Assembly: GCA_934255435.1 (NCBI GenBank)
Contig: CAKQNZ010000044.1
Span: forward strand, 1-14,160
Source: an uncultured Clostridia bacterium
GTDB taxonomy: Bacteria; Bacillota; Clostridia; Peptostreptococcales; Anaerovoracaceae
DNA length: 14,160 nucleotides
Reading direction: 5' to 3'
The translations under genes and the position numbers were made by a program. Below, one piece after another: positions 1-7,013 of this stretch; within the stretch, counting starts at the first letter, position 1, and the number at the start of each line of letters is the position of its first letter. The notes beneath the pieces are model-generated. The model saw only the letters and a program-made list of their open reading frames with translations. It had not been told where the DNA came from and searched no databases.

Positions 1-991
1 CAAGGGTGAATTTGTTCTTGCGCATTTTTTTCTCAAGCTCGGCAGCTTTCTTTTCATCGTAGTCTTCCTGAGCTTTTTCGATGAGGGACATCATGTCGCC
101 CATGCCCAGTATACGGCTTGCCATCCTCTCAGGATGGAACGGTTCCAGGGCATCGAATTTCTCACCCATACCGACGAACTTTATCGGTCTTCCTGTGACC
201 TTTTTAGTGGAAAGCGCCGCACCGCCACGGGAGTCACCGTCCATCTTGGTCATGATGATACCGTCTATACCAAGTCTGTCATTGAAGCCTTCTGCCGCAT
301 TGACAGCATCCTGACCTGTCAGTGCATCGACTACCAGAAGTATCTCATGAGGTTTTATCTCTTTCTTGAGAACTTCCAGCTCTTCCATCAGCTCCTCGTC
401 TATCTGCAGACGACCTGCTGTATCGACTATCAGCACATTGCAGCCTTTCTTTTCAGCTTCTTTTATTGCTGCCGCTGCTATCTTTTCAGGCTGTCTGCAG
501 TCTCTCATGGTGAATACCGGTGTGTCTACCGATTTTCCCACGACCTCCAGCTGATCGATGGCTGCCGGTCTGTATATATCGCATGCACAAAGCATCGGTT
601 TCTTGCCGTTCTTTTTAAGGTAGTACGCCAGTTTTCCGCAGGTAGTCGTCTTACCTGTACCCTGAAGACCGACCATCATCAGTACGGTGAACCCCTTTGA
701 TGAATACGTCAGCTTACTGCCTGCACCTCCCATCAGTTCGGTGAGTTCATCATTTACGATCTTTATCACCTGCTGACCGGGAGTAAGGCTCGCCATGACT
801 TCTTCACCCAGCGCCTTTTCCTTGATGGATGCTACGAACTCCTTAACGACTTTGAAGTTTACATCAGCTTCCAGAAGAGCAAGCTTGACTTCTCTCATCG
901 CTGCATTGATATCAGCTTCCGTCAGGCTTCCTTTTCCCTTGAGGCCTTTGAAAACCTCCTGCAGTTTTTCCGATAATCCTTCAAATGCCAT
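1..991 (-). CDS. ffh: Signal recognition particle GTPase Ffh, partial (3' end outside window)
   Basis: Ffh is the GTPase subunit of the signal recognition particle. It binds 4.5S RNA and signal sequences and delivers ribosomes to FtsY at the membrane. The visible 330 codons cover the N-terminal helical bundle (about residues 1-90), then the G domain with P-loop GLQGTGKTTT (109-118), the CDIYRPAAIDQL segment (137-148), DTAGR (190-194), TKMDGDSRGG (248-257) and the GMGEKFDALEPFHPER closing motif (274-289). The C-terminal methionine-rich M domain lies beyond position 1. The ATG at 991 follows GGAGG in ACTGGAGGATTGATCC, and it starts 3 bases after the ylxM stop, so the two genes are co-transcribed. 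This order is the usual one in Firmicutes. Nothing odd was seen; identification is firm. Confidence 0.97.
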   Translation of the reverse strand, partial: MAFEGLSEKLQEVFKGLKGKGSLTEADINAAMREVKLALLEADVNFKVVKEFVASIKEKALGEEVMASLTPGQQVIKIVNDELTELMGGAGSKLTYSSKGFTVLMMVGLQGTGKTTTCGKLAYYLKKNGKKPMLCACDIYRPAAIDQLEVVGKSVDTPVFTMRDCRQPEKIAAAAIKEAEKKGCNVLIVDTAGRLQIDEELMEELEVLKKEIKPHEILLVVDALTGQDAVNAAEGFNDRLGIDGIIMTKMDGDSRGGAALSTKKVTGRPIKFVGMGEKFDALEPFHPERMASRILGMGDMMSLIEKAQEDYDEKKAAELEKKMRKNKFTL

Positions 992-994
992 GGA

Positions 995-1393
995 TCAATC
1001 CTCCAGTTTATCTATAATAAATTTGACTTCTCTGAGTCTGTCGATGGTCCCTGCGATCAATGCAGTGCCGGTAACGCTGCTGTCTTCAGCTCCGGCCTCC
1101 TGAAGTTCTGACGTGATACTGTCTATTATCTCGTCTATACGCTCTATAGCCTCGCTGCTCTTCATGAACTTCTCTACAAGACCAAGCTTGTCTTCATAGT
1201 TCATCAGCGATTTTTCAGCATTTTTCAGAGCATCGTGAACTCCCTGTCTGCTTATATCGAACTCGTCAGCTATCTCTGAAAGTGACAGATTCTCTTCATG
1301 ATAAAGAGTCATCGCATCACGCTGACGCTTCGTCAGCAGCTCTCCGTAAAAGTCATATAACAGGCTCTGCCTTGTAACTTCGTCGATCTTCAT
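995..1393 (-). CDS. ylxM: YlxM/p13 family putative DNA-binding protein
   Basis: This is a small helix-turn-helix protein of the UPF0122 (YlxM/p13) family, 132 aa, which is normally encoded directly upstream of ffh and is thought to modulate the SRP pathway. A sigma-70 region 4-like HTH lies at about residues 18-62 (LLTKRQRDAMTLYHEENLSL then SEIADEFDISRQGVHDAL), followed by an acidic helical tail. I chose the ATG at 1393, which is preceded by GGTGGTGG. An in-frame TTG at 1405 would add four residues but has no better ribosome binding site. The stop lies 3 bases before the ffh start, and the ffh ribosome binding site sits inside the end of this gene. Expression is probably from the consensus promoter at 1437-1465. 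The family call is firm; the molecular role is inferred from the family. Confidence 0.93.
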   Translation of the reverse strand: MKIDEVTRQSLLYDFYGELLTKRQRDAMTLYHEENLSLSEIADEFDISRQGVHDALKNAEKSLMNYEDKLGLVEKFMKSSEAIERIDEIIDSITSELQEAGAEDSSVTGTALIAGTIDRLREVKFIIDKLED

Positions 1394-1436
1394 CGCCACC
1401 ACCAATTGACAAGTATTTCTGCTTTACACCATTGTA

Positions 1437-1465
1437 AGTATACACGTCCTGGGATATACTGTCAA
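1437..1465 (-). promoter_or_regulatory. Sigma-A promoter for ylxM-ffh
   Basis: On the minus strand, TTGACA (1465-1460) and TATACT (1442-1437) are separated by exactly 17 bases. The -35 box is a perfect consensus and the -10 differs at one position. It predicts a start near 1430 and a leader of about 37 bases before the ylxM ATG at 1393. This is the best sigma-A match in the window. It is a prediction by inspection only. Confidence 0.8.
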
Positions 1466-1495
1466 GCTATATTCCTTGTCACATATAAAATTTCT

Positions 1496-2317
1496 TCATT
1501 TATCGTCTCTGTCGTCTTCAGAGCCGAGTTTTTTACTGACTTTCTCCGCAACATGTTCGTTCAGCTGTCTGAGACGCTCTATCTCATATCCGGCTTTTTC
1601 CTTCAGTTTGCTTTCTATGAAGTCTTCAAGGTCAGCCCGGAGTGAACGTTCTGTCCTGAAAGCGAATATAAAGCGTTTCTTTTCTTCGAACTCTTCCCGC
1701 TGCACCCTCATATAGTCCTTCAGCTCTTCATATTTGACTACTATCTGTTTTTCTTCAGCAAACTTCCTTATACTCGTTCCGAGTTTCACCGAGTAGCACA
1801 CATCTATTATGAAGACTCCGAAGAACATACCGATAAAGAACGAAAATGTCAGATGATGTGACAGCCATACCACCCAGTCTATGACATACGGATTCACTAT
1901 AAAATAAAACAGACACCCCAAAAGCCCCCATGCAAATGTGAACTTCGGACATATTATTCCCTGTATATTGCCTCGTTCATGGCTGTAATCCCAGAGTTTG
2001 ACTTTCATGCCTTTTATGAAAATGATCCCGGCTATGTACTCTATGACAGTCATCACCACTGCCATTATCACAAGGATGATAACTGTATCCAGTGCCTTTA
2101 TACCAGTCAGTGCCACCTTTGTCAGATAAGACACGAAATACATTCCCCAAAGTCCGAATCCGTACAGAGGCAGATACGGCCCCGTCAGGAATCCCGGATT
2201 TATCCATTTATGCTGTGGATTGCTGTGAGAGAAAAATTTTCTGAACATGACTTCGATTCCCCATCCCAGACAGCTCCCTATAAAAAACAGGAATGCAAAT
2301 ACAAGTAACTCGCTCAT
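1496..2317 (-). CDS. CmpB-like (putative ABC transporter permease) membrane protein
   Basis: This 273 aa membrane protein matches the family usually labelled 'putative ABC transporter permease' (CmpB type), whose actual function is not established. The signature is visible: SCLGWGIEVMFR (15-26), then HKWINPGFLTGPYLPLYGFG (36-55). Hydrophobic segments fall at about 3-22, 48-68, 76-101, 124-145 and 155-175. The last third (about 180-273) is charged and predicted to be a cytoplasmic helical or coiled-coil tail. The ATG at 2317 has an AAAGGAG site 8 bases upstream and overlaps the stop of the preceding Crp/Fnr gene in an ATGA, so translation is probably coupled. The context suggests regulation together with the redox regulator. 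No ATPase partner is nearby, which argues against reading it literally as a transporter subunit. Confidence 0.82.
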   Translation of the reverse strand: MSELLVFAFLFFIGSCLGWGIEVMFRKFFSHSNPQHKWINPGFLTGPYLPLYGFGLWGMYFVSYLTKVALTGIKALDTVIILVIMAVVMTVIEYIAGIIFIKGMKVKLWDYSHERGNIQGIICPKFTFAWGLLGCLFYFIVNPYVIDWVVWLSHHLTFSFFIGMFFGVFIIDVCYSVKLGTSIRKFAEEKQIVVKYEELKDYMRVQREEFEEKKRFIFAFRTERSLRADLEDFIESKLKEKAGYEIERLRQLNEHVAEKVSKKLGSEDDRDDK

Positions 2318-2985
2318 CGACTTTTCTCCTTTATAATAAAATGATTTTTACTGAAATCTATCACACCTTCATCCTTGAGTTTGCCAAGCTCCTTTGACAT
2401 GGCACTCCTGTCCACAGCTAGAAAATCCGCCAGCTGCTGCCGGTTGAAAGGTATATCGAAGGATGTGCTGCTGCATCTGACAGACTGCTCTGAAAGATAT
2501 GCCAGCAGTTTGCCCTTAGTCGTCCGCTGCGAAAGATATCCCATCTTGGTAGTCAGCGTCTTGTTCTTCGATGCTATTGCAAAGGTCAGATTGCGTATCA
2601 GTCCTGCATGATGAGGGCATGTACTGCTGCATGTCCTGAATATACGCTCCACATCCATCATCATCACAGTGCAGTTTCTGGCTGCTATAGCATTTATCGT
2701 CACGGGCTCTCTGCCGGTCACGGCATAGACCTCGCCGAACATATCGCCTTCGGATATATCAGCGAGTATACTGTTGTTGCCCCAGTAATCCTCCCGTTCG
2801 ATATACACAGCTCCCTCCAGCACCATTGCGACTCTTGTTATCACATCTCCGATGCTGTATATATATTCGCCTTTGTCATATTCTTTTCTTATGACTGACA
2901 GACACTTCATCATGGAAAGTATCTCATCTTCAGTCATTCCTGAAAAAAGCAGTGTTTTTTTCAAAAGATCTATATATTTTTTCAT
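2314..2985 (-). CDS. Crp/Fnr family transcriptional regulator
   Basis: This is a 223 aa regulator. An N-terminal cyclic-nucleotide-binding-like beta-barrel spans about 10-125 (GDVITRVAMVLEGAVYIERE, EGDMFGEVYAVTG), followed by a dimerisation helix and a winged HTH (about 150-220; IPFNRQQLADFLAVDRSAMS at 178-197). The pocket has FGE but lacks the Arg-Ser/Thr pair that contacts cAMP phosphate, so cAMP is an unlikely ligand. A short C-x3-C-x2-H motif (C119, C123, H126) ends the sensor domain; from memory similar residues recur in clostridial relatives. It is the first gene of an operon with the CmpB-like gene. It is divergent from a PPOX protein and a ferredoxin-like protein, recalling HcpR-type NO or redox regulators; that assignment is inference. 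The ATG at 2985 has only a weak GGTG site. Confidence 0.88.
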   Translation of the reverse strand: MKKYIDLLKKTLLFSGMTEDEILSMMKCLSVIRKEYDKGEYIYSIGDVITRVAMVLEGAVYIEREDYWGNNSILADISEGDMFGEVYAVTGREPVTINAIAARNCTVMMMDVERIFRTCSSTCPHHAGLIRNLTFAIASKNKTLTTKMGYLSQRTTKGKLLAYLSEQSVRCSSTSFDIPFNRQQLADFLAVDRSAMSKELGKLKDEGVIDFSKNHFIIKEKSR

Positions 2986-2993
2986 TTTTCACC

Positions 2994-3028
2994 GTTTTTG
3001 TTGTAAAAACCACATACTTATGTTTTTT
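2994..3028. promoter_or_regulatory. Two candidate operators in the divergent crp/PPOX spacer
   Basis: Two inverted repeats sit side by side. GTTTTT(2994-2999)-GTTGT-AAAAAC(3005-3010) is perfect and centred at 3002. AAAnnACATAnnTATGTnnTTT (3007-3028) is imperfect and centred at 3017.5. Crp/Fnr proteins bind palindromes of about this size. Relative to a plus-strand TATATT -10 (3031-3036, start near 3043), the first lies near -41, the usual class II activator position. Relative to the minus-strand promoter the second overlaps the transcription start, which would suit autorepression. A/T-rich spacers give such repeats by chance, so this is suggestive only. Confidence 0.4.
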
Positions 3029-3057
3029 ATTATATTAAAATCCAGTTACAAAAGCAA
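3029..3057 (-). promoter_or_regulatory. Promoter for the Crp/Fnr-CmpB operon
   Basis: On the minus strand, TTGCTT (3057-3052), a 17-base spacer and a perfect TATAAT (3034-3029) predict a start near 3022 and a leader of about 37 bases. The predicted start falls inside the ACATA/TATGT palindrome. The -35 is poor, but spacing and -10 are ideal. Confidence 0.55.
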
Positions 3058-3070
3058 GGAGGACGATGAT

Positions 3071-3568
3071 ATGAGACGTAAAGACAGAGAAATGAACAGA
3101 AAATTTGCACTGGAAGTGGCAGATAAATGTGAATATGCGACCCTGGGTATGACTGCTCCTGATGGAGCACCATACTGTATCCCTGTTACTATAGTGCGCA
3201 TAAATGACAGTATTTATTTCCACACTGCAAAGGAAGGTCTGAAAATAGACAGTCTCAAAAAACATCCGGCAGTATGTCTGTCATGTGTCGGTGATACTAA
3301 AAGGGCAACAGACCGTTTCACTACTGAATTCGAATCTGCAGTGATAAACGGCACAGCCAGCGAGGTGACTGACGACGATGAAAAGATCGCAGCACTCAGA
3401 GGGATATGTCAGAGACATACGCCTTCGAATATGCCTGATTTCGACAATGCCATAGAGCGCAGCCTTTCAAGAACGGGGGTATGGAAAATAAACATAGAAA
3501 GCATCACAGGCAAGCGAAAAAAATTCGACAAAGACGGCAATGAAATGAAATACGGCAGGATGGAATAA
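3071..3568 (+). CDS. Pyridoxamine 5'-phosphate oxidase-fold (NimA-like) flavoprotein
   Basis: This is a 165 aa member of the PPOX-fold family, probably binding FMN. The visible core is YATLGMTAPDGAPYCIPVTI (about 19-38), then DSIYFHTAKEGLKIDSLKKH (43-62) and PAVCLSCVGD. This is the split beta-barrel pattern of the 'pyridoxamine 5'-phosphate oxidase family / nitroimidazole resistance' group in anaerobes. The substrate cannot be read from sequence; a flavin reductase or nitro-reductive role is a family-level guess. The ATG at 3071 is set by AGGAGG (3058-3063) 8 bases upstream. An open frame extends back to 2852 but crosses the regulator gene and promoter region and is not used. The ferredoxin-like gene follows after about 57 bases and is probably co-transcribed. 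The divergent Crp/Fnr gene is the likely regulator. Confidence 0.85.
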   Translation: MRRKDREMNRKFALEVADKCEYATLGMTAPDGAPYCIPVTIVRINDSIYFHTAKEGLKIDSLKKHPAVCLSCVGDTKRATDRFTTEFESAVINGTASEVTDDDEKIAALRGICQRHTPSNMPDFDNAIERSLSRTGVWKINIESITGKRKKFDKDGNEMKYGRME

Positions 3569-3625
3569 GATCCCCTCCCCGGAAACGATATCTGGAAATA
3601 TGATATATAAAAGGAGTATATGACA

Positions 3626-4315
3626 ATGATAAGAAGGATAATAAACATAGATGAATCAAAATGCAACGGCTGTGGCCTGTGTGCCGAAGCATGCCACGAA
3701 GGTGCCATAGGCATGGTGGATGGAAAAGCGAAACTTCTGCGTGACGATTACTGCGACGGCCTGGGAGACTGCCTTCCTGTCTGTCCTGCAGACGCTATCA
3801 CCTTTGTGGAGAGAGAAGCCGCAGAATATGACAGAGCTGCTGTGGAAGCAAACATGGCTGCCGCAGGCAAGGCTCATGCAGGCGGATGTCCCGGAAGCGC
3901 ATCTAAAAAAATAACTCCAGTCAATGATGACTCCGGCAGTCTGTCCAGCATACCAAGCCATCTTAGCCAGTGGCCTGTACAGATCAAACTTGCTCCGCTG
4001 AACGCTCCGTACTTTGATGGTGCTGATCTGCTCATCGCAGCGGACTGCAGCGCATTCGCATACGGCGATTTCCACAGGGATTTCATCAAAGACAGGATCG
4101 TCCTCATCGGATGTCCTAAACTGGACTCTGTGGACTACTCTGAAAAGCTTACTGCTATCCTGCAGTCCAACGACATCAGGAGCGTCACAGTTACAAGGAT
4201 GGAAGTGCCATGCTGCGGCGGCATCCAGTATGCTGCAGAAGCAGCTGCAGCTGCAAGCGGAAAAGACATCCCTGTAAACGTAGTCACCATAGGCATCGAC
4301 GGAAGCATCAAATAA
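3626..4315 (+). CDS. Ferredoxin-like 4Fe-4S dicluster domain protein
   Basis: This 229 aa cytoplasmic Fe-S protein has an N-terminal ferredoxin domain and a C-terminal domain of unknown function. Motif I is complete, C13-x2-C16-x2-C19-x3-C23. Motif II is C43-x2-L46-x2-C49-x3-C53-P, so the second cysteine is Leu. Further cysteines lie at 88 (GGCPGS), 141, 163 (IGCPKLD) and 196-197 (VPCCGG), suggesting a second redox or metal site. I take the ATG at 3626, 9 bases after AAGGAG (3611-3616). The in-frame ATG at 3620 would be only 3 bases away and adds two residues. Similar proteins often neighbour Crp/Fnr genes, and the HcpR-linked 'FrdX' ferredoxin of nitrosative stress is a possible relative. 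Partner enzymes are unknown. Confidence 0.88.
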   Translation: MIRRIINIDESKCNGCGLCAEACHEGAIGMVDGKAKLLRDDYCDGLGDCLPVCPADAITFVEREAAEYDRAAVEANMAAAGKAHAGGCPGSASKKITPVNDDSGSLSSIPSHLSQWPVQIKLAPLNAPYFDGADLLIAADCSAFAYGDFHRDFIKDRIVLIGCPKLDSVDYSEKLTAILQSNDIRSVTVTRMEVPCCGGIQYAAEAAAAASGKDIPVNVVTIGIDGSIK

Positions 4316-4321
4316 GACCCA

Positions 4322-4380
4322 TTTCACGGACATGCAAGACATCATGTCCATGGAAAAAACAAAGAGAAAAGTTTCTCTTT
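4322..4380. other. Two hairpins downstream of the ferredoxin-like gene
   Basis: GGACATG (4328-4334) pairs with CATGTCC (4343-4349) across an 8-base loop. The stem extends outward with one mismatch and one wobble to 4322/4355. Immediately after it, AAAGAGAA (4361-4368) pairs with TTCTCTTT (4373-4380) around a tetraloop. Neither is followed by a clean T-tract on the plus strand. They may stabilise the mRNA 3' end rather than terminate it. Confidence 0.45.
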
Positions 4381-4394
4381 AACTATTCAAAACA

Positions 4395-4437
4395 AGAACT
4401 GCTGTACACGTGAAGATCATCACAGTACAGCAGTTCT
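4395..4437. terminator. Long hairpin, candidate bidirectional terminator
   Basis: AGAACTGCTGTAC (4395-4407) and GTACAGCAGTTCT (4425-4437) form a perfect 13-bp stem; GTGA/TCAC inside the loop can add 4 pairs. On the plus strand it is followed by CTTTGATT, a weak T-tract. On the minus strand it is followed by TGTTTTGAA. It lies between the convergent ferredoxin-like gene and the thiolase gene, where a shared terminator is expected. Confidence 0.65.
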
Positions 4438-4461
4438 CTTTGATTGGTTGAATATTATGTC

Positions 4462-4492
4462 AAAAGGGGGCTTTCAGGAAAGCACAGCCTCT
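4462..4492 (-). terminator. Candidate terminator of the thiolase gene
   Basis: On the minus strand AGAGG-CTGT-GCTTT-CCTG-AAAGC-CC-CCTTTT folds as a tetraloop hairpin with an internal loop and runs into TTTT. It lies about 75 bases past the thiolase stop. The stem is interrupted, so the call is moderate. The stronger hairpin at 4395-4437 may act as backup. Confidence 0.4.
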
Positions 4493-4564
4493 TATAATGC
4501 TAATATATCACCTTATGTAAATGGCAAATGTTCAATCGGCAATCATGATCTAAAACTGCCTTCA

Positions 4565-5743
4565 CTATCTTTCAACTACGATAGCAGTTCCCTGTCCGCC
4601 GCCGATGCAGAGTGTCGCCAGACCAGTCTTTGCGTCTCTCTTCTGCATCTCGTAGATCAGTGAGATGAGGATCCTGCAGCCGGATGCTCCGATAGGATGT
4701 CCCAGTGCGATAGCTCCGCCATTCACGTTCAGCTTCTCAGCGTCGAATCCAAGCTCTTTGCCTACTGCTACTGACTGTGCTGCGAATGCTTCGTTTGCTT
4801 CGATGAGGTCGAGGTCAGCAACTTTCAGACCAGCTTTTTCCAGTGCCTTCTGTGATGATGGTACTGGTCCGATACCCATGATCTTAGGGTCAACGCCTGC
4901 TGATGCATATGATTTGATAGTGCAGAGAGGCTTGATTCCTAATTCGTCAGCTTTTTCCTTTGACATTACTACTACTGCTGCACCGGCATCGTTGATTCCT
5001 GATGCGTTTGCTGCTGTAACAACGCCGTCCTTCTTGAATGCTGGTCTCAGTTTTGCAACCTTTTCCATAGCGCTGCCGAACTTAGGGTGTTCGTCTGTAT
5101 CGAAGATAACAGGATCGCCTTTTCTCTGTGGTACTTCTACCGGTACGATCTCATCCTTGAACTTGCCTGCTTTGATCGCTGCTTCAGCTTTGTTCTGTGA
5201 TTTTACTGAGAACTCGTCCAGTTCTTCTCTTGTGATTCCCCACTTCTCTGCGATGTTTTCTGCAGTGATACCCATGTGGTAGTCGTTGAATGCATCCCAA
5301 AGACCATCGTTTACCATCATGTCGATCATCTTTGTGTTGTTCATTCTTGCTCCCCATCTTGCTGTAGGTACTGCATATCCTGCCATTGACATGTTTTCTG
5401 CTCCGCCTGCAACTACGATGTCAGCATCTCCTGCCTTGATCATCTGTGCAGCCAGTGAAACTGTTCTCAGACCTGATCCGCATACCTTGTTCAGTGTCAT
5501 TGCCGGTACTTCTTCAGGGATTCCTGCGTCCAGTGCGATCTGTCTTGCAACGTTCTGACCTAATCCACCCTGAAGTACGCATCCGAGAACTACTTCATCG
5601 ATATCTTCAGGTTTGATTCCTGCTCTTTCGATAGCGCCCTTTACTGCGATAGCTCCCAGTGTTCTTGTTGGAACTGACTTGAGTGCTCCGCCGAAGCTGC
5701 CGATCGGTGTTCTTGCTGCACTTACGATTACAACATCTCTCAT
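4565..5743 (-). CDS. thlA: Acetyl-CoA C-acetyltransferase (thiolase)
   Basis: Thiolase condenses two acetyl-CoA to acetoacetyl-CoA, the entry step to butyrate or related products in clostridia. The protein is 392 aa, the normal length. Catalytic residues are visible: Cys88 in NKVCGSGLR, the NEAFAAQ motif, His in [16 protein letters not shown], and the second Cys in CIGGGQGTA near the C-terminus. The ATG at 5743 has AAGGAGG about 8 bases upstream, among the strongest ribosome binding sites here. The gene stands alone with its own promoter and terminator signals. No hbd, crt or bcd genes are adjacent, unlike many butyrate clusters. Codon choice appears more biased than in neighbours, consistent with high expression; this is a visual impression. 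The enzyme call is firm; the symbol follows clostridial usage and could equally be atoB. Confidence 0.95.
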   Translation of the reverse strand: MRDVVIVSAARTPIGSFGGALKSVPTRTLGAIAVKGAIERAGIKPEDIDEVVLGCVLQGGLGQNVARQIALDAGIPEEVPAMTLNKVCGSGLRTVSLAAQMIKAGDADIVVAGGAENMSMAGYAVPTARWGARMNNTKMIDMMVNDGLWDAFNDYHMGITAENIAEKWGITREELDEFSVKSQNKAEAAIKAGKFKDEIVPVEVPQRKGDPVIFDTDEHPKFGSAMEKVAKLRPAFKKDGVVTAANASGINDAGAAVVVMSKEKADELGIKPLCTIKSYASAGVDPKIMGIGPVPSSQKALEKAGLKVADLDLIEANEAFAAQSVAVGKELGFDAEKLNVNGGAIALGHPIGASGCRILISLIYEMQKRDAKTGLATLCIGGGQGTAIVVER

Positions 5744-5836
5744 AATTTTTCCTCCTTAAGAAATCTACTCATGCGTAGCGTATTTATTAGCTTTTAACCA
5801 TTTCTGACGGCAGTTGCCCTGCCTGCTCTCCTGTTT

Positions 5837-5864
5837 ATGATAGCATATATCAGTCAAATATCAA
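5837..5864 (-). promoter_or_regulatory. Promoter for the thiolase gene
   Basis: On the minus strand, TTGATA (5864-5859) and TATCAT (5842-5837) are 16 bases apart. They predict a start near 5830 and a leader of about 87 bases before the ATG at 5743. No clear operator or riboswitch was seen in the leader. Confidence 0.5.
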
Positions 5865-5948
5865 AGCATTTTCAGCAAAAGCTGGCGATACTTCAACAAT
5901 GTTCGTCTGGTTAAAATACTTGATCTATATACAGAACGGGCTATGCTG

Positions 5949-6019
5949 CCGGACTGCGTCCGATATTCTGCTGCACGTTCCCTATATACTGTCCTGTTCC
6001 GGACTTCATCCGGTATTCT
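5949..6019. repeat. Two hairpin-forming repeats 50 bases apart in the DUF2156-thiolase spacer
   Basis: A 21-base sequence at 5949-5969 recurs at 5999-6019 with three differences, exactly 50 bases later. Each copy contains a small hairpin: CGGAC/GTCCG in the first and CCGGA/TCCGG in the second. On the minus strand the differences fall in the loop or change a C-G pair to a wobble, so the stem survives. They lie just past the stop of the DUF2156 gene, in the 310-base spacer 5744-6053. Apart from these repeats and the thiolase promoter I see nothing in that spacer. A role as a 3'-end structure or spacer repeat family is possible. Confidence 0.5.
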
Positions 6020-6053
6020 CTGCTCCCACTTGCCCCGGTCTTCTGTGCGCTGG

Positions 6054-6986
6054 TCACTCAATCACGCCGATATATTTTTCCAGCAGCACGACAGGATTGT
6101 ATGAAAGCTTTGCTTTCCTGAGGTTGGCTATATCCATGTCCTCTTCTCTGTTGAGATATTTAGCACTCGATGCGATATCTTTGCAGAACTCGTTCAGTAT
6201 CGTCTGATAAAGCCCCCGGTAGTCCACATTGGCTTTTTCGACGTGCTCTATTATCGTATCATCTCCAAGTCTTCCGCCTATGGCGATGGATTCTATCTTC
6301 CCGTCTATCAGTATCACGCCTCCGTGGTATCCTGCCGGTTCGAGATTTTCAAGAACATCCTTCATCGCTGCTTCTTCCAGCTTTAACATTTCCATTTCGT
6401 GGGCCGGGACTTCCTTCCTTCTGTTGAATGCTGCGATGAAATCCATCACTTCATCAGCCATATCGGAAGTCATCCTGACATATTCGTAATCGAAGTTTTT
6501 CTTGAAATAGTTCAGATGGTTCTTCTTGCGGTGAAAGGCTCTGCCCTTGAACTCCGCCAGTTCCTGAGTCAAGTAGACATAATCGTAGTTCGGTCTGTCA
6601 TCTATGAACTTCATCTCAGGTACAGCGTCCTTTATTATATCCAGCATATGGACAGGTATGAGTCTCAGGCTGAAAGGCTGTCCTGCTTTTTCGAATATTT
6701 CTTTGCTGCGGAAGATAGTTTCTCTCAGTGATTCCCGGTCGTATTCTCCGGTCTTCGTCAGCGGTGGCAGCATGAAAGGCAGCAGTACGCCGTCTTCCAG
6801 CTCCAGATGGCTGAGACCACAGATACACATATAGTCACCGATGATATCCCAGCTGAACTGGTTCACATCACGCCACATATACAATGACGAAAAGGACAGT
6901 CCCGATGTCCTGTATCCGTATCCGTTCAGATACTCTTCAAGTGTGCCTTTGTCCTCTAACGTTATCCTGTTATCGAACATGTACAT
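6054..6986 (-). CDS. DUF2156 (phosphatidylglycerol lysyltransferase C-terminal-like) protein
   Basis: This soluble 310 aa protein resembles the DUF2156 / LPG synthetase catalytic domain, a tandem GNAT-fold unit that in MprF moves lysine from tRNA to phosphatidylglycerol. Supporting segments are SFSSLYMWRD near the N-terminus, the FHRKKNHLNYFKKNF block, YHGGVILIDGKIESIAIGGR, and NREEDMDIANLRKAKLSYNP near the end. There are no membrane segments, unlike full MprF, so lipid modification is not assured; stand-alone members are mostly uncharacterised. I chose the ATG at 6986, which follows GGAGG by 10 bases. An in-frame ATG at 7013 overlaps the upstream gene's end without a ribosome binding site, and an ATG at 6980 is also possible. 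It follows surE and the isochorismatase-fold gene and is probably co-transcribed. Confidence 0.8.
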   Translation of the reverse strand: MYMFDNRITLEDKGTLEEYLNGYGYRTSGLSFSSLYMWRDVNQFSWDIIGDYMCICGLSHLELEDGVLLPFMLPPLTKTGEYDRESLRETIFRSKEIFEKAGQPFSLRLIPVHMLDIIKDAVPEMKFIDDRPNYDYVYLTQELAEFKGRAFHRKKNHLNYFKKNFDYEYVRMTSDMADEVMDFIAAFNRRKEVPAHEMEMLKLEEAAMKDVLENLEPAGYHGGVILIDGKIESIAIGGRLGDDTIIEHVEKANVDYRGLYQTILNEFCKDIASSAKYLNREEDMDIANLRKAKLSYNPVVLLEKYIGVIE

Positions 6987-7013
6987 GTTCTCGCTTCCTC
7001 CGGTCTGCTGCAT

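Noticed and set aside
134..700. 188-codon plus-strand open frame opposite ffh
   Set aside because: Shadow of ffh; every ffh G-domain motif is intact on the minus strand.
3656..4351. 231-codon open frame antisense to the ferredoxin-like gene
   Set aside because: It is the mirror of a well supported Fe-S protein gene; its translation is cysteine-rich without any family pattern, and it lacks a ribosome binding site.
4448..4663. 71-codon plus-strand ORF in the convergent spacer
   Set aside because: It runs into the antisense of the thiolase C-terminus, has no ribosome binding site, and covers terminator hairpins.
5861..6061. 66-codon minus-strand ORF after the DUF2156 gene
   Set aside because: It would start at a TTG without a ribosome binding site, spans the hairpin repeats and the thiolase promoter, and has a low-complexity Arg-rich translation.
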